This document shows positions 45,011-54,188 of a stretch of DNA of 64,000 nt, one piece after another. This DNA is from Agaricicola taiwanensis (GTDB taxonomy: Bacteria > Pseudomonadota > Alphaproteobacteria > Rhizobiales > Methylopilaceae): contig NZ_BMCP01000002.1 in NCBI RefSeq assembly GCF_014635245.1, forward strand, positions 930,001-994,000, in the 5' to 3' direction. Below the pieces are notes generated by a model. That model was not told where the DNA came from. It was given only the letters and a program-made list of their open reading frames with translations, and did not search any database. Position 1 is the stretch's first letter. Each line of letters starts with the position of its first letter. Position numbers and translations under genes: made by a program.

Positions 45011-45694
45011 TCAGAACTTGTAGGACACGCCGACCATGATCTTGTGGTTGTCGAGTTCGCCGTCGATGTCTGCGCCGGCAAGATCGACGAAGCCGGTGTC
45101 GATGTCGTCATAGTTGGTGTAGCGATATTCAGCGCGGACAGCGATCTGTTCGGTGACAGCAGCTTCAACGCCAGCACCAATGGTCCAACCAACGGTGGTG
45201 TCGGAGTCGGTTACAGTAACTCCGAGAACGGTGTTGGTGAGGTCGATGTCAGCGAAAGCAACACCACCGGCGACGTACACGAGGACGCGGTCGAAGGCGT
45301 AGCCGAGCCGAGCGCGGACAGCACCATCCCAGTTGAATTCGGTCGAGGAGAATGCAACGCCAGCGAGGCCGATGTCGCCATCTGCATCGTTGTAGTTGAT
45401 GTCAGCTTCAAGGCCGACGACCACGTTGTTGACGAACTGATGGTTGTAACCGCCGTAGAGGCCGACATTGAAGCCGTCGACGTCATAGTCGCCTGCGAAG
45501 TCCTCAAGTCCAGCCTCGCCCCAGCCGTAGCCGACCTGGGCACCGAGGTAGAAGCCGGTCCAGTTGAAGGCAACGGGAGCTGCGGCAACGTAGGGCTGCA
45601 CGGCCGGAAGGTCGGCAGCGGAAGCAGCACCGGTCATTGCGACAACGCCGAAAGCTGCGAGCGCGATAGCGCGGGTAGAAGTGAAGATAGCCAT
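45011..45694 (-). CDS. Omp25/RopB-family outer membrane beta-barrel protein
   Basis: 227 residues. Signal peptide MAIFTSTRAIALAAFGVVAM then TGAASA, mature start ADLPAVQPYVAAAPVAFNWT. The GFYLGAQVGYGWGEAG segment, NVGLYGGYNHQFVNNVVVGL, RARLGYAFDRVLVYVAGGVA and the terminal KIMVGVSYKF (C-terminal Phe) mark an eight-stranded barrel of the Omp25/Omp31/RopB group. These are abundant and anchor the envelope in Hyphomicrobiales. High codon bias produces a long antisense open frame (44927-45856) that is an artefact. Own promoter region and tandem terminators. Confidence 0.93.
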   Translation of the reverse strand: MAIFTSTRAIALAAFGVVAMTGAASAADLPAVQPYVAAAPVAFNWTGFYLGAQVGYGWGEAGLEDFAGDYDVDGFNVGLYGGYNHQFVNNVVVGLEADINYNDADGDIGLAGVAFSSTEFNWDGAVRARLGYAFDRVLVYVAGGVAFADIDLTNTVLGVTVTDSDTTVGWTIGAGVEAAVTEQIAVRAEYRYTNYDDIDTGFVDLAGADIDGELDNHKIMVGVSYKF

Positions 45695-45845
45695 TTGCTG
45701 AAACCCCAGTCATATATTGGCGAATTCGTGTGCAACCGGCTTACGCCTCGACTCAGCCCTCCGCAACAAAATCTTGCATGGGAAAGAGACTTTGCCACAC
45801 ATGGCGGCAGGACTGATGTGGATTTGCAACAGAGCTTAACCTTTC

Positions 45846-46382
45846 ATGAACCATGATTTTTATTCCGACGGCTATATTCGCGGCATCCTGAACACCGTTA
45901 AGTCGGTGGCAATTGTTGGCGCTAGCCCCAAGGAGGTTCGGCCCTCCTTCTTTGTGGTCCGCTATCTGACCGAGAAGGGATATCGGGTCCATCCGATCAA
46001 TCCCGGCCATGCCGGCAAAGAGATTTTCGGGCGGCCTGTTTATGCACGACTCGCCGATGTTCCCGAGCCGATCGATATGGTCGATATCTTCCGCGCTCCT
46101 GAATATGCGCCCGGCATCGTGGAGGAGGCCCTCGCCCTGTCGCCGCGCCCCGGCGTGATCTGGATGCAGCTCGGCATTCGCAATGATGAGGCGGCAGCAT
46201 TGGCCGAGGCCGCGGGGCTCAAGGTGGTGATGAACCGCTGCCCGAAGATCGAGTACGGCCGCCTGTCGAAGGAGATCAGCTGGGTCGGCGTCAATTCCCG
46301 CATGATTTCCGCCAAACGCCCGCAACGGCAGACGGGCGGTGTTCAACGGCTCTCGATAAGCCCGGCAAGAAACGATAAGTAA
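45846..46382 (+). CDS. CoA-binding protein (YccU type)
   Basis: 178 residues with a CoA_binding_2 Rossmann domain: VAIVGASPKEVRPSFFVVRY, GYRVHPINPGHAGKEIFGRP, IDMVDIFRAPEYAPGIVEEA, GVIWMQLGIRNDEAAALAEA and a NRCPKIEYGRL terminus. Function unknown; the fold resembles the CoA-binding domain of succinyl-CoA synthetase. It is upstream of metY (64-bp gap) in the same orientation, a common pairing in this group, so it probably shares transcription with metY. Confidence 0.92.
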   Translation: MNHDFYSDGYIRGILNTVKSVAIVGASPKEVRPSFFVVRYLTEKGYRVHPINPGHAGKEIFGRPVYARLADVPEPIDMVDIFRAPEYAPGIVEEALALSPRPGVIWMQLGIRNDEAAALAEAAGLKVVMNRCPKIEYGRLSKEISWVGVNSRMISAKRPQRQTGGVQRLSISPARNDK

Positions 46383-46446
46383 GCGGATCATCGATTGGCC
46401 GCGGCACGATCTTACGGCGGCGCGGATTGCAGATAGGGAGTTTTTG

Positions 46447-47733
46447 ATGTCCGACGAGCGCCTTCCTGGTTTCTCGACCCTGGCGATTCATGCCGGTGCG
46501 CAGCCCGATCCGACGACCGGCGCGCGCGCGACGCCGATCTATCAGACGACCTCCTTCGTCTTCGATGATGTGGATCATGCCGCCGCGCTGTTCGGGCTGC
46601 AGACCTTCGGCAATATCTATTCGCGGCTCGGAAATCCCACGAACGCGGTTCTCGAAGAACGTGTGGCCGCCCTGGAAGGCGGCACCGCCGGTCTGGCCGT
46701 CGCCTCCGGTCACGCCGCCCAGTTCCTGGTCATGCACACACTGATGCAGCCGGGCGATGAATTCGTGGCGTCGCGCAAGCTCTACGGCGGCTCGATCAAC
46801 CAGTTCAATCACGCCTACAAGAACTTCAACTGGAATGTGGTCTGGGCCGACCCCGACGATATCTCGAGCTTTGAGAAGGCGATCTCACCCAAGACCAAGG
46901 CCATCTTCGTCGAATCCGTCGCCAATCCTGGCGGCGTTATCCTCGACCTCGATGCCATCTCGGCCATCGCCAAGCGGGCCGGCGTGCCGTTGATCGTCGA
47001 CAACACCATGGCGACGCCTTACCTGTGCCGTCCCATCGAGCATGGCGCTGATATCATCGTCCATTCGGCAACAAAGTTTCTCGGCGGCCACGGCAACTCC
47101 ATCGGTGGCGTGATCGTCGACTGCGGAACGTTCAACTGGTCGCGCGATGGCCGCTATCCCATGCTGTCGGAACCCCGCCCGGAATATCAGGGCATCGTGC
47201 TGCACGAGACCTTCGGCAATTTCGCCTTCGCCATCGCCTGCCGTGTCCTCGGGCTGCGCGACTTCGGTCCAGCCCTGTCGCCGTTCAACGCCTTCATGCT
47301 GCTGACCGGGATCGAGACCCTGCCCCTGCGCATGCAACGTCACTGCGACAACGCACAGGCGGTCGCCGAATTCCTGTCGAACCATCCTCAGATCGACTGG
47401 GTGAGCTACCCGGGCCTGCCGGGCGACCGCTACCACAACCTCGCACTCAAATATGTGCCCAAAGGCGCCGGTGCGGTTTTCACCTTCGGCGTCAAGGGTG
47501 GCTATGATGCGGGCGTCAAGCTCGTCTCCGAGGTGCAGTTGTTCTCGCATCTTGCCAATATCGGCGATACCCGCTCGCTGATCATCCATCCCGCCTCGAC
47601 CACCCACCGGCAGTTGAGCGACGCGCAGAAAACCATATCGGGCGCCGGTCCTGACGTGGTGCGCATCTCGGTGGGCCTTGAGGACAAGGAAGACATCATC
47701 GCGGATCTCGATCAGGCTCTCTCCGCCAACTGA
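46447..47733 (+). CDS. metY: O-acetylhomoserine aminocarboxypropyltransferase/cysteine synthase family
   Basis: 428-residue PLP enzyme of the Cys/Met metabolism family; uses sulfide and O-acetylhomoserine to make homocysteine. TLAIHAGAQPDPTTGARATP, FGNIYSRLGNPTNAVLEERV, ASGHAAQFLVMHTLM, DNTMATPYLCRPIEHGADI and the PLP Lys in HSATKFLGGHGNSIGG. Start ATG 46447, preceded by an in-frame TTG and GGGAG. No SAM riboswitch (for example SAM-II) was recognised in the 64-nt leader. Terminator at 47753. Confidence 0.95.
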   Translation: MSDERLPGFSTLAIHAGAQPDPTTGARATPIYQTTSFVFDDVDHAAALFGLQTFGNIYSRLGNPTNAVLEERVAALEGGTAGLAVASGHAAQFLVMHTLMQPGDEFVASRKLYGGSINQFNHAYKNFNWNVVWADPDDISSFEKAISPKTKAIFVESVANPGGVILDLDAISAIAKRAGVPLIVDNTMATPYLCRPIEHGADIIVHSATKFLGGHGNSIGGVIVDCGTFNWSRDGRYPMLSEPRPEYQGIVLHETFGNFAFAIACRVLGLRDFGPALSPFNAFMLLTGIETLPLRMQRHCDNAQAVAEFLSNHPQIDWVSYPGLPGDRYHNLALKYVPKGAGAVFTFGVKGGYDAGVKLVSEVQLFSHLANIGDTRSLIIHPASTTHRQLSDAQKTISGAGPDVVRISVGLEDKEDIIADLDQALSAN

Positions 47734-47752
47734 CGTCCACCCCGCATATCGG

Positions 47753-47777
47753 ACCGCCTGCAACAATTGCAGGCGGT
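47753..47777 (+). terminator. Terminator after metY
   Basis: Perfect 11-bp stem ACCGCCTGCAA / TTGCAGGCGGT with a CAA loop, then GCCTGTTTCGCTT, a short T-rich tail. Confidence 0.75.
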
Positions 47778-47838
47778 GCCTGTTTCGCTTAGCATTGCTA
47801 AGCATGCCGTTCGCCATGCTCGTCCAAAGGAGACGGTC

Positions 47839-48153
47839 ATGAGTTCCGATATCGAGTTCGGCAAGACAGGCGGCGCCTATTCAGCTTTCCCGCCGCACCG
47901 GAAAGTGGGTTCGGTCGATCCGGCTGACGGCCAGAAATCGCAGAACTTCGATGCCCGTGACGAGACCGCGCAGCGCTTCCAGCTTGCAACGCGCCTGCGT
48001 GCTCTACGAGCAAAGCTGAAGATGAGTCGCGCGGACTTCGCCACCCAGTATCGCTTTCCGCTTGGAGCCTTGCAGCTTTGGGAAGACGCGCAGGCCCTGC
48101 CGGGCGCTGGCGAGCTGGAACAGATTCTCGCGATCGAGCAAGCCGCCAGGTAG
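47839..48153 (+). CDS. Small HTH (XRE-like) protein
   Basis: 104 residues. The C-terminal half (about 45-100) is an HTH domain: FQLATRLRALRAKLKMSRAD, FATQYRFPLGALQLWEDAQALPG. This resembles NadS/HigA-type antitoxin-like regulators. The N-terminus is hydrophilic and unassigned. Start ATG 47839 with GGAG 6 nt upstream. No toxin gene is next to it; it converges with ctaA with a 5-bp gap. Confidence 0.75.
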   Translation: MSSDIEFGKTGGAYSAFPPHRKVGSVDPADGQKSQNFDARDETAQRFQLATRLRALRAKLKMSRADFATQYRFPLGALQLWEDAQALPGAGELEQILAIEQAAR

Positions 48154-48158
48154 GGCTA

Positions 48159-49280
48159 CTACGCCGGCAAGGTCTCAGCAGCTCTTGGAGATTGGCTTGT
48201 GCGCTGACCCGCGCCCATGAAGGTGAGCGTCGCGTGGCGAACAGCGAAGATCAGCAACACGACGGCTAGGAACTGGTGGGCCAATCCAAGTGACAGCGGC
48301 ACCACATGCAGCAGCGTGACGATCCCAAGGATGACCTGGGTTGCCACGATGTGCATCAGCCCCCTCGCCCGTCTGCGAATGTCCGGCGCACCCTTGCGCA
48401 ACGCCAGCGCGTGCCAGACCACCGCAATGAGAACCAGGTAGGCGCCGATTCGGTGATTGAATTGAACCAGCGCCGGGTTGTCGATGAAGTTTTCCCACCA
48501 CGGCTGGACGACGAACAGCAGGCTCGTGGACGGCACGATCTGTCCGTCCATCAAGGGCCAGGTGTTGAACGTCATGCCGGCTCGCGAACCAGCAACCAGG
48601 CCGCCGAGCAGCACCTGGCAGAAAATCAATATGAAGAGGCCCGTCGTCGCCCATCGCATGGCGCTTGAAGCCGGCGCGGCATCCCCAGAGAAGGCGCCAA
48701 AGCGCACCAGCGCCACCACCAGTGACGCGAGGAAAAGACATGCCAACCCAAGGTGCAGCGTGAGCTTTACGGGAGCCACCGCGGTCATGCCAGGCTCCAG
48801 CCCCGACGCCACCATGATCCATCCGACAGCACCCTGCATGCCGAGAAGCAGGCCCATGGCGAAAAGGGTCACACCCTGGCGTAGGCTGACGCGGCGCGTC
48901 GCCGCCGCCCAGACAAAGCCGCCGAGATAGACCAATCCGATCAGGCGGCCGAGCTGTCTGTGCCCCCACTCCCACCAGTAGATGAACTTGAAATCGCCCA
49001 GGGACATGCCCTGGTTCAGCAATTCATATTGCGAACTCTGCCGATATTTTTCGAATTCAGCCACCCAGTCACCCTGCGACAGAGGCGGTATGGCACCCGT
49101 CACCGGGCGCCATTCGGTGATGGAAAGACCTGAGCCGGTAAGGCGTGTTGCGCCGCCGATGGTAATCATGACAACGACCAGCGCCAATGTGATCCAGAGC
49201 CAGATGCGCAGGCCGCGCCACGGGTCAGGGATGGCAGTGGAAGAAACAGCTGTTGTCATGACGGTTGATGTCCGGTTCAT
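48159..49280 (-). CDS. ctaA: Heme A synthase (COX15/CtaA family)
   Basis: 373-residue inner-membrane protein with eight TM helices that converts heme O to heme A for cytochrome c oxidase. The four heme-ligand His regions are present: WWEWGHRQLGRLIGLVY, VKLTLHLGLACLFLA, QFNHRIGAYLVLI and GLAHQFLAVVLL. Also ATRLTGSGLSITEWRPVTG. Start at ATG 49280; a second ATG at 49259 is equally plausible, neither has a clear ribosome binding site. Convergent with the small HTH gene, divergent from the DUF2842 gene. Confidence 0.95.
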   Translation of the reverse strand: MNRTSTVMTTAVSSTAIPDPWRGLRIWLWITLALVVVMITIGGATRLTGSGLSITEWRPVTGAIPPLSQGDWVAEFEKYRQSSQYELLNQGMSLGDFKFIYWWEWGHRQLGRLIGLVYLGGFVWAAATRRVSLRQGVTLFAMGLLLGMQGAVGWIMVASGLEPGMTAVAPVKLTLHLGLACLFLASLVVALVRFGAFSGDAAPASSAMRWATTGLFILIFCQVLLGGLVAGSRAGMTFNTWPLMDGQIVPSTSLLFVVQPWWENFIDNPALVQFNHRIGAYLVLIAVVWHALALRKGAPDIRRRARGLMHIVATQVILGIVTLLHVVPLSLGLAHQFLAVVLLIFAVRHATLTFMGAGQRTSQSPRAAETLPA

Positions 49281-49348
49281 GCGGACACATAAAGCGCCCC
49301 GCGGAACGCGTCCACGCGACCGCTCGCCGCTTCACGGGAGCCCTCTTC

Positions 49349-49564
49349 ATGCCGCCTCGCCTCAGGAAACTGATCGGAATGATACTGCTGGTGACGATCG
49401 TCATCGTCTGGGCGCTGTTCTTCATGGCGCTGGCGCAGGGACGGATAAAGGATGCAGCGCGCATGTGGCAGCTGATCTACTATGTCGTCGCCGGCATGGG
49501 CTGGGTCCTGCCCGCCATGGTCGTCATCCGCTGGATGGAAAAAAAGCCGGATGATGCGGAGTAG
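49349..49564 (+). CDS. DUF2842 membrane protein
   Basis: 71 residues. PPRLRKLIGMILLVTIVIVW starts the first of two TM helices; the second contains YYVVAGMGWVLPAMVVIRWM. This pattern is the small alphaproteobacterial DUF2842 family, often found beside ctaA. Start ATG 49349, with GGGAG upstream. Function unknown; the ctaA proximity hints at cytochrome oxidase assembly. Stop lies 3 bp from the convergent deacetylase gene. Confidence 0.85.
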   Translation: MPPRLRKLIGMILLVTIVIVWALFFMALAQGRIKDAARMWQLIYYVVAGMGWVLPAMVVIRWMEKKPDDAE

Positions 49565-49567
49565 GCT

Positions 49568-50605
49568 TCAGCTCCCTTTTACGGCATTGCGGAGGGCGAA
49601 GGGCAGCCCGGAGAGCAAGACGTCCAGATGGCGCTGGCTCTGGAACAGTCCATTCAACGAAACCCGCGGCAAGGAGGTCAACTGCGCCCTGTGCCGTGGA
49701 CGGAGATGGTCAGGCCGCGTGGTCACGGCCGTGCGGAAACCGAGCTCCGTTGCAATGGCAAATTCGCGGGTGCCAGCAGAGGCTGGATCGCCCACGGGAT
49801 AGGCAAGGTGATCGACAGAGAGGCCCAGTTCACGCTCGATGTCGGCGCGATTATCGGCGATTTCGGCGCGCGCTACATCCTCCGGCCACTTCGCCAACAT
49901 GTAATGGCGCACCGTGTGCGCTCCTATGGTAATCAGCGGATCGGCGGCAAGCTCGCGCAGTTCCTGCCAACTCAGGCATACCGCCTTACAATCGCTCTCG
50001 CAGTCGTATCCGGCCTGAGCCGCCAGCATGGCGACCACAGCCCGAAGGCGCTCCTCCTCGCCTCCTCTGAGACGCCAATAAATATGGCTCCAGGCGCGGT
50101 TCTTCTCTTCAGCGGTTGCTGTCGGGATCGCCTCCTCGCCCTGCCCGAGATCGATCCGGACCAGGGCCTGGCTGGCAAGAGCCGCTTCCAGCGCCCGCCA
50201 CCACATGAACCCGCGGCCTGCCGCGAAGGAAGAGACGACGAAGATCGTGGCTGGGCAGGCATGGCGCCGCAGCACCGGCAGGGCATTGTCGCGGACATCG
50301 CGATAGGCGTCGTCGAAGGTGAGCACCGCGAAAGAGCGACTTTCTCGACCCGAGATCATGCGGTCGGCGGCTTCATCCAAGGTCACGATATCGTAGCCCT
50401 TGCGGCGAAGAGTCAGAATGGCGTGCTCCAGGAACTGCGGCGTGATGGCAAGAAGCTTGTTGGGCTGGAAGGGATCAATCCTGTCGGGAAGCACATGGTG
50501 CATCGTCAGAATGATGCCCTGCCCGCGCGTGTGCCGTTCCGCCGCCTTCGCCAGTCCGCTGGCGTGCATCAGATCCAGGGCCGAAGCGATCAAACGTGTT
50601 CGCAA
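49568..50605 (-). CDS. Polysaccharide deacetylase family protein
   Basis: 345 residues. NodB-homology domain: ILTMHHVLPD, the metal-binding AVLTFDDAYRDVRDN, PATIFVVSSFAAGRGFMWW, the HT-R-H motif TIGAHTVRHYML and YPVGDPAS. Carbohydrate esterase family 4 enzymes remove N- or O-acetyl groups from glycans. No obvious signal peptide was seen, so a cytoplasmic or membrane-associated action is possible. It is at the start of the exopolysaccharide locus and could modify the polymer or its lipid-linked repeat. Confidence 0.9.
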   Translation of the reverse strand: MRTRLIASALDLMHASGLAKAAERHTRGQGIILTMHHVLPDRIDPFQPNKLLAITPQFLEHAILTLRRKGYDIVTLDEAADRMISGRESRSFAVLTFDDAYRDVRDNALPVLRRHACPATIFVVSSFAAGRGFMWWRALEAALASQALVRIDLGQGEEAIPTATAEEKNRAWSHIYWRLRGGEEERLRAVVAMLAAQAGYDCESDCKAVCLSWQELRELAADPLITIGAHTVRHYMLAKWPEDVARAEIADNRADIERELGLSVDHLAYPVGDPASAGTREFAIATELGFRTAVTTRPDHLRPRHRAQLTSLPRVSLNGLFQSQRHLDVLLSGLPFALRNAVKGS

Positions 50606-50771
50606 GGCGGAACGTCTCCTGAAGCAGCACGCGCTGCGTTTGAACCCCGGTGCTCACCGTGAGCGTCGATAAACCAGATGATTTTTCGATAATACGGCAC
50701 GTTTTGTTGATGATTGCTTGATAAGGATTTTACCAGCGCGCTCGGGGGCCATGCGTGCGACGAGAATTTCC

Positions 50772-51968
50772 ATGAGCCTTTCCGCATCCGACATCCAAAC
50801 GGCAGCGACACAATTGCCTGATTCCTCTCGCCCCCCGGTAACGCCCCCCAAATCTCGTATCCTGCCTTGGCGCGACGCCGCGCCCATGTGGCGCGAAGCG
50901 GAAGCTCGCGGGCATCTCAGCCCCTATCAGACCTGGCGGTGGATCTCGGCCTGGAACGAGGAAATCGAGGAGCCACAAGGGCGCAACCCGATTGTTCTGC
51001 TGATTGAGAGCGAGACGGGCGATCGCCTGCTGCTGCCGCTGACCCTGAAAAAGATCGGCCCGGCCCGCGCTGCTGTCGTGGTCGGTGAAGACCACGCCAA
51101 CTTCAAGTTTCCGATCCTTTCCGGCCCGGCGACGGAGTGGCGGCCCGACGTGCTGCGAAGCACCATCGTCTCAACTCTCCGCAAGGCCGGGATTGACCTT
51201 CTGATCCTGGACAACATGCCCATGGAGTGGGAAGGCGTCCCCAATCCGCTCGCACCCATGCTGACCCACCAAGGGCCCACTCTCGGCTTCAAGACGGCCC
51301 TCCACACGAAGCTCGACGATTACCTGGCGGAACGGCTAAGCCACAGCCATCTTAAAAAACATCGGCAGAAAGAACGGGGGCTCGGCCGCCTCGCGCCCCT
51401 GAACTTCTTTCGGGCCTCGACCATGGCCGAGGTCACCAAGATCCTCGATGCCTTCTTCCAGCTGAAGGCCGACCGCTTTGCGGAGCTCGGCATTCCCGAC
51501 GTGTTTCGCGACGAGGGCACGAAGGCCTTCATGCGTCGCTGTGCGACGGAGCACCTGACAACGGGGTCGCCCGCGCTCGTCCTCTATGCCTTGACCAGCG
51601 GTGATCGCGTCGTTGCCATCTACGGCGGCTGCGAGCACGGGCCCCGCTTTTCCGGCTCCGTCAACGCCATGGCCCTCGACAGCCAGACCCGCCGATACAG
51701 CCCCGGAGATATCCTGCTCCTTCGCCTGATCGGGGATTGTGGAGAGCGCGGCTTTCAAACCTTTGACCTTGGGCTCGGCGAAGCCTCTTACAAGATGCAG
51801 TACTGTCCGGAGATCCAGCAGGTCTACGACGGTGTGATCGCGAATACCGGGCTTGGCTCCATCGTCTCCTGGCTATGGCACGGATGGCGCGACCTGAAGT
51901 TCAGGCTCAAACAACGGCCCGCCCTGCTCGCCAGGCTGCAGCACATTCGCCGGCTGCTGGTCCGCTAA
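50772..51968 (+). CDS. GNAT-fold acetyltransferase, CelD/BcsL-like
   Basis: About 398 residues. The C-terminal half has the FemAB/CelD-like segments HSHLKKHRQKERGLGRL, FFQLKADRFAELGIPDVF, LVLYALTSGDRVVAIYGGCE, GDILLLRLIGDCGERGFQTF and DLGLGEASYKMQY. CelD-like GNAT proteins are widespread in exopolysaccharide and cellulose loci and probably acylate sugars. Start uncertain: ATG 50772 preferred, ATG 50751 and TTG 50718 are in frame. Divergent from the deacetylase gene, convergent with the Wzc-like gene (20 bp). Confidence 0.8.
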   Translation: MSLSASDIQTAATQLPDSSRPPVTPPKSRILPWRDAAPMWREAEARGHLSPYQTWRWISAWNEEIEEPQGRNPIVLLIESETGDRLLLPLTLKKIGPARAAVVVGEDHANFKFPILSGPATEWRPDVLRSTIVSTLRKAGIDLLILDNMPMEWEGVPNPLAPMLTHQGPTLGFKTALHTKLDDYLAERLSHSHLKKHRQKERGLGRLAPLNFFRASTMAEVTKILDAFFQLKADRFAELGIPDVFRDEGTKAFMRRCATEHLTTGSPALVLYALTSGDRVVAIYGGCEHGPRFSGSVNAMALDSQTRRYSPGDILLLRLIGDCGERGFQTFDLGLGEASYKMQYCPEIQQVYDGVIANTGLGSIVSWLWHGWRDLKFRLKQRPALLARLQHIRRLLVR

Positions 51969-51988
51969 TCCTGTCGCCGCGCTCGCTC

Positions 51989-54118
51989 TCAGGCCGCTGA
52001 CCGTCGGCTGGCGACACTCTCCGGCTGCATCAGCAGCACCACGACATCATCTATGCCGACATTGTTCAGCCGGCTGTGCAGTGTCACGGTTGCAGGATCG
52101 GTGGCCTGCCCTGTCGCGACCAAAATGGCGGCGTTGCACTGCTCAGCGAACGACTGCTCGTCCTCCTGCTCCGATACAGATGCGAGAAGGACGACAAAAT
52201 CATAAGTAAAGCCAATGGCATCAGTCACGATGCTCATGCGGGACCTAAACTTATCACCGAGAGTTGCCTGACCGGCGGGAATGATATGCACGCCACTATC
52301 GCGATCGCGATGGATCGCTTGGGTGAAGGAGGCCGCTCCCGTCAGAAGGTCGCTGAGACCAGCGACTTCATTGTCAATCATGGCGCCTGCCAAGCTCACG
52401 CTGTTCGCGCCGGCATCAACGACGATAGCCTTGCGGTCGTGCATGGTGAGAGATCGGCACAATTCCAAAGCGATCCGGCCGGCATCAACGTCCGGAAGGG
52501 CCGTGGTCACCAGGATCCTCTGGGCGGTCTCCCCTCGATCGACAGCGGCCAGATGCTGGGCGATGTCCCTGATGATTTTGGCGTCAGCGGCTTCGATCGT
52601 GCCGGGATCGGCATCGAACGTCCCGCTGCGGTGAGCGAGTGACCCATAGACCGGAACGGCGCCGGAAACCTCCGGCACGTTGCGCGAGTTTGATATGGCC
52701 ACCTCGCTGTCGTCGGCACGAAGCAGTTCTCCAGCGATGACGATACCGACGCCCAGAAACAGGGTTCCCAGCACCGCGATCAGGACCATCGGAACGACTT
52801 TGGGGAAGTACGGTTCCAGCGGGGCCGCAGCGCGCGAGATCACGCGGGCATCAGGCGGAAGATTGGTCATCCCCTCGCGAGCATCGGCGGCACGATAGCG
52901 CCCGAGGAACTGCTCCAGAAGTTCACGTTGAACCCGCGCCTCGCGCTCAAGGGCGCGCAACTGGACCTCCTGCTCGTTGGAACTCGACACGGTTTCCTTT
53001 TGAGCATTGATGCGCGCCGTCAGCGCCGTCACCTGAGCTTCCGCGAGCTTCGACTCATTTTCAAAAGCACGCGCGATCCGCTCCGCCTCAACCCGGATCT
53101 GAGATTCGAAGTTCTCGATCTGCGCGTTTAATTCCTTGATACGCGGGTGGCCCGGAAGAAGGGTGCGCAGTTCGCCCGCCAGTTGAGCCTGGAGGTTGAC
53201 ACGCTGCTCCAGCAAGCGGCGGATCAGCTCGGTATTGGCGATGTCAAGCGACTCGATGGGGCGCCCCGATTTCAGCACCTGGCGGATGAGGTTGCCCTTG
53301 GCCTCAGCCTCGCCCTGCGCCGCACGAGCCGCAACCAGTTGAGTGTTAATTTCACCAAGTTCCTGCGTGTTCAACGTGGAATTATTGGGAACGGCGAACA
53401 GGCCCGCCTCGGAGCGGAACTGCTCGACCCTTTCTTCTGCGTCAACCACACGGGCGCGCAGCCCCTCGATCTCGTTCTGCAGCCATTCGGACGCCTGACG
53501 GGTGCTGGACTGCCGGACCGATTGCTGGAGTTCGATGTATTTGTCGGCGACAGCATTGGCGACTTCGGCCGCGAGTTCCGGATCGGCCGAAGTGAATTCG
53601 ATCCCGATCACTTTCGAGCCCTGAACGGCATAAACCACAAGCCGCTTGTAATAAGCGTCAAGTACACGCTCCTCCGACGAAAGCCTCGACGGATCGCTGA
53701 CAAGCCCGAAGAGACCGAGAAGGCGACTGAAGGCGGAGCCACTGTTTCCAACAGGATCGAACTCAGCCCGATTGGAAAGATCAAGCGAGCGAACGACATC
53801 GCGCGCCAAATCCCGTGACAGAATCACCTGCACCTGGCTGCTGATGGCCCGCTCGTCGTATTCCGCACGCTGCTCCGGCGCATTTTCCGGCCGGGTGAAG
53901 AAGTTGTCGGAATGGTCGACCAGAACCCGCGATTCCGCCTTGTAGAGCGGCGTGACCGAAGAGGCCCAAAGATAGACGATGCCGCCAATGATGATTGCCG
54001 CGGCAAGAAGACGGGCCCAGCGCCTCAACAACGCCGCCAGCAATCGATTGATATCGATCGCGCCGGCTGGTGTTGCCTCGGCGATATAGCCGCTCGCGGG
54101 AGAATCACGGAAGGACAT
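51989..54118 (-). CDS. GumC/Wzc-family exopolysaccharide chain-length protein, ATPase domain degenerate
   Basis: 709 residues: N-terminal Wzz domain with TM1 near 36-52 (LLAAAIIIGGIVYLWAS), a long periplasmic coiled coil (about 190-400: VVDAEERVEQFRSEAG, GELRTLLPGHPRIKELNAQI), a second TM near 440-460 (VVPMVLIAVLGTLFLGVGIV) and a C-terminal BY-kinase-like domain (about 510-700). The Walker A expected near residue 540 reads TTALPDVDAGRIAL with no GK(S/T), and Walker A' is VVDAGAN; there is no Tyr cluster at the C-terminus. It likely acts without kinase activity as a copolymerase/export partner of the divergent Wza-like protein. Confidence 0.88.
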   Translation of the reverse strand: MSFRDSPASGYIAEATPAGAIDINRLLAALLRRWARLLAAAIIIGGIVYLWASSVTPLYKAESRVLVDHSDNFFTRPENAPEQRAEYDERAISSQVQVILSRDLARDVVRSLDLSNRAEFDPVGNSGSAFSRLLGLFGLVSDPSRLSSEERVLDAYYKRLVVYAVQGSKVIGIEFTSADPELAAEVANAVADKYIELQQSVRQSSTRQASEWLQNEIEGLRARVVDAEERVEQFRSEAGLFAVPNNSTLNTQELGEINTQLVAARAAQGEAEAKGNLIRQVLKSGRPIESLDIANTELIRRLLEQRVNLQAQLAGELRTLLPGHPRIKELNAQIENFESQIRVEAERIARAFENESKLAEAQVTALTARINAQKETVSSSNEQEVQLRALEREARVQRELLEQFLGRYRAADAREGMTNLPPDARVISRAAAPLEPYFPKVVPMVLIAVLGTLFLGVGIVIAGELLRADDSEVAISNSRNVPEVSGAVPVYGSLAHRSGTFDADPGTIEAADAKIIRDIAQHLAAVDRGETAQRILVTTALPDVDAGRIALELCRSLTMHDRKAIVVDAGANSVSLAGAMIDNEVAGLSDLLTGAASFTQAIHRDRDSGVHIIPAGQATLGDKFRSRMSIVTDAIGFTYDFVVLLASVSEQEDEQSFAEQCNAAILVATGQATDPATVTLHSRLNNVGIDDVVVLLMQPESVASRRSAA

Positions 54119-54161
54119 TGGAGCCTCAACGAATTACTGAGGCGAAAGTGCTCCTCACATG

Positions 54162-54188
54162 GTTTCGACGAGGTTAATGAGTCGAAAC
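54162..54188. promoter_or_regulatory. Inverted repeat in the divergent wzc/wza promoter region
   Basis: Perfect 8-bp arms GTTTCGAC (54162-54169) and GTCGAAAC (54181-54188) with an 11-nt spacer. The centre contains GGTTAAT, whose complement ATTAACC recurs at 54214-54220. It lies 44 bp from the Wzc-like start and is a candidate operator for co-regulation of both genes. Confidence 0.55.

Noticed and set aside
44927..45856. Long plus-strand open frame antisense to the omp gene
   Set aside because: Arises from the strong codon bias of the omp gene; composition is repetitive and without motifs, while the minus-strand protein is a clear Omp25-like barrel.
46383..46446. SAM-responsive riboswitch upstream of metY
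   Set aside because: The 64-nt gap is too short and the SAM-II core sequence was not seen.
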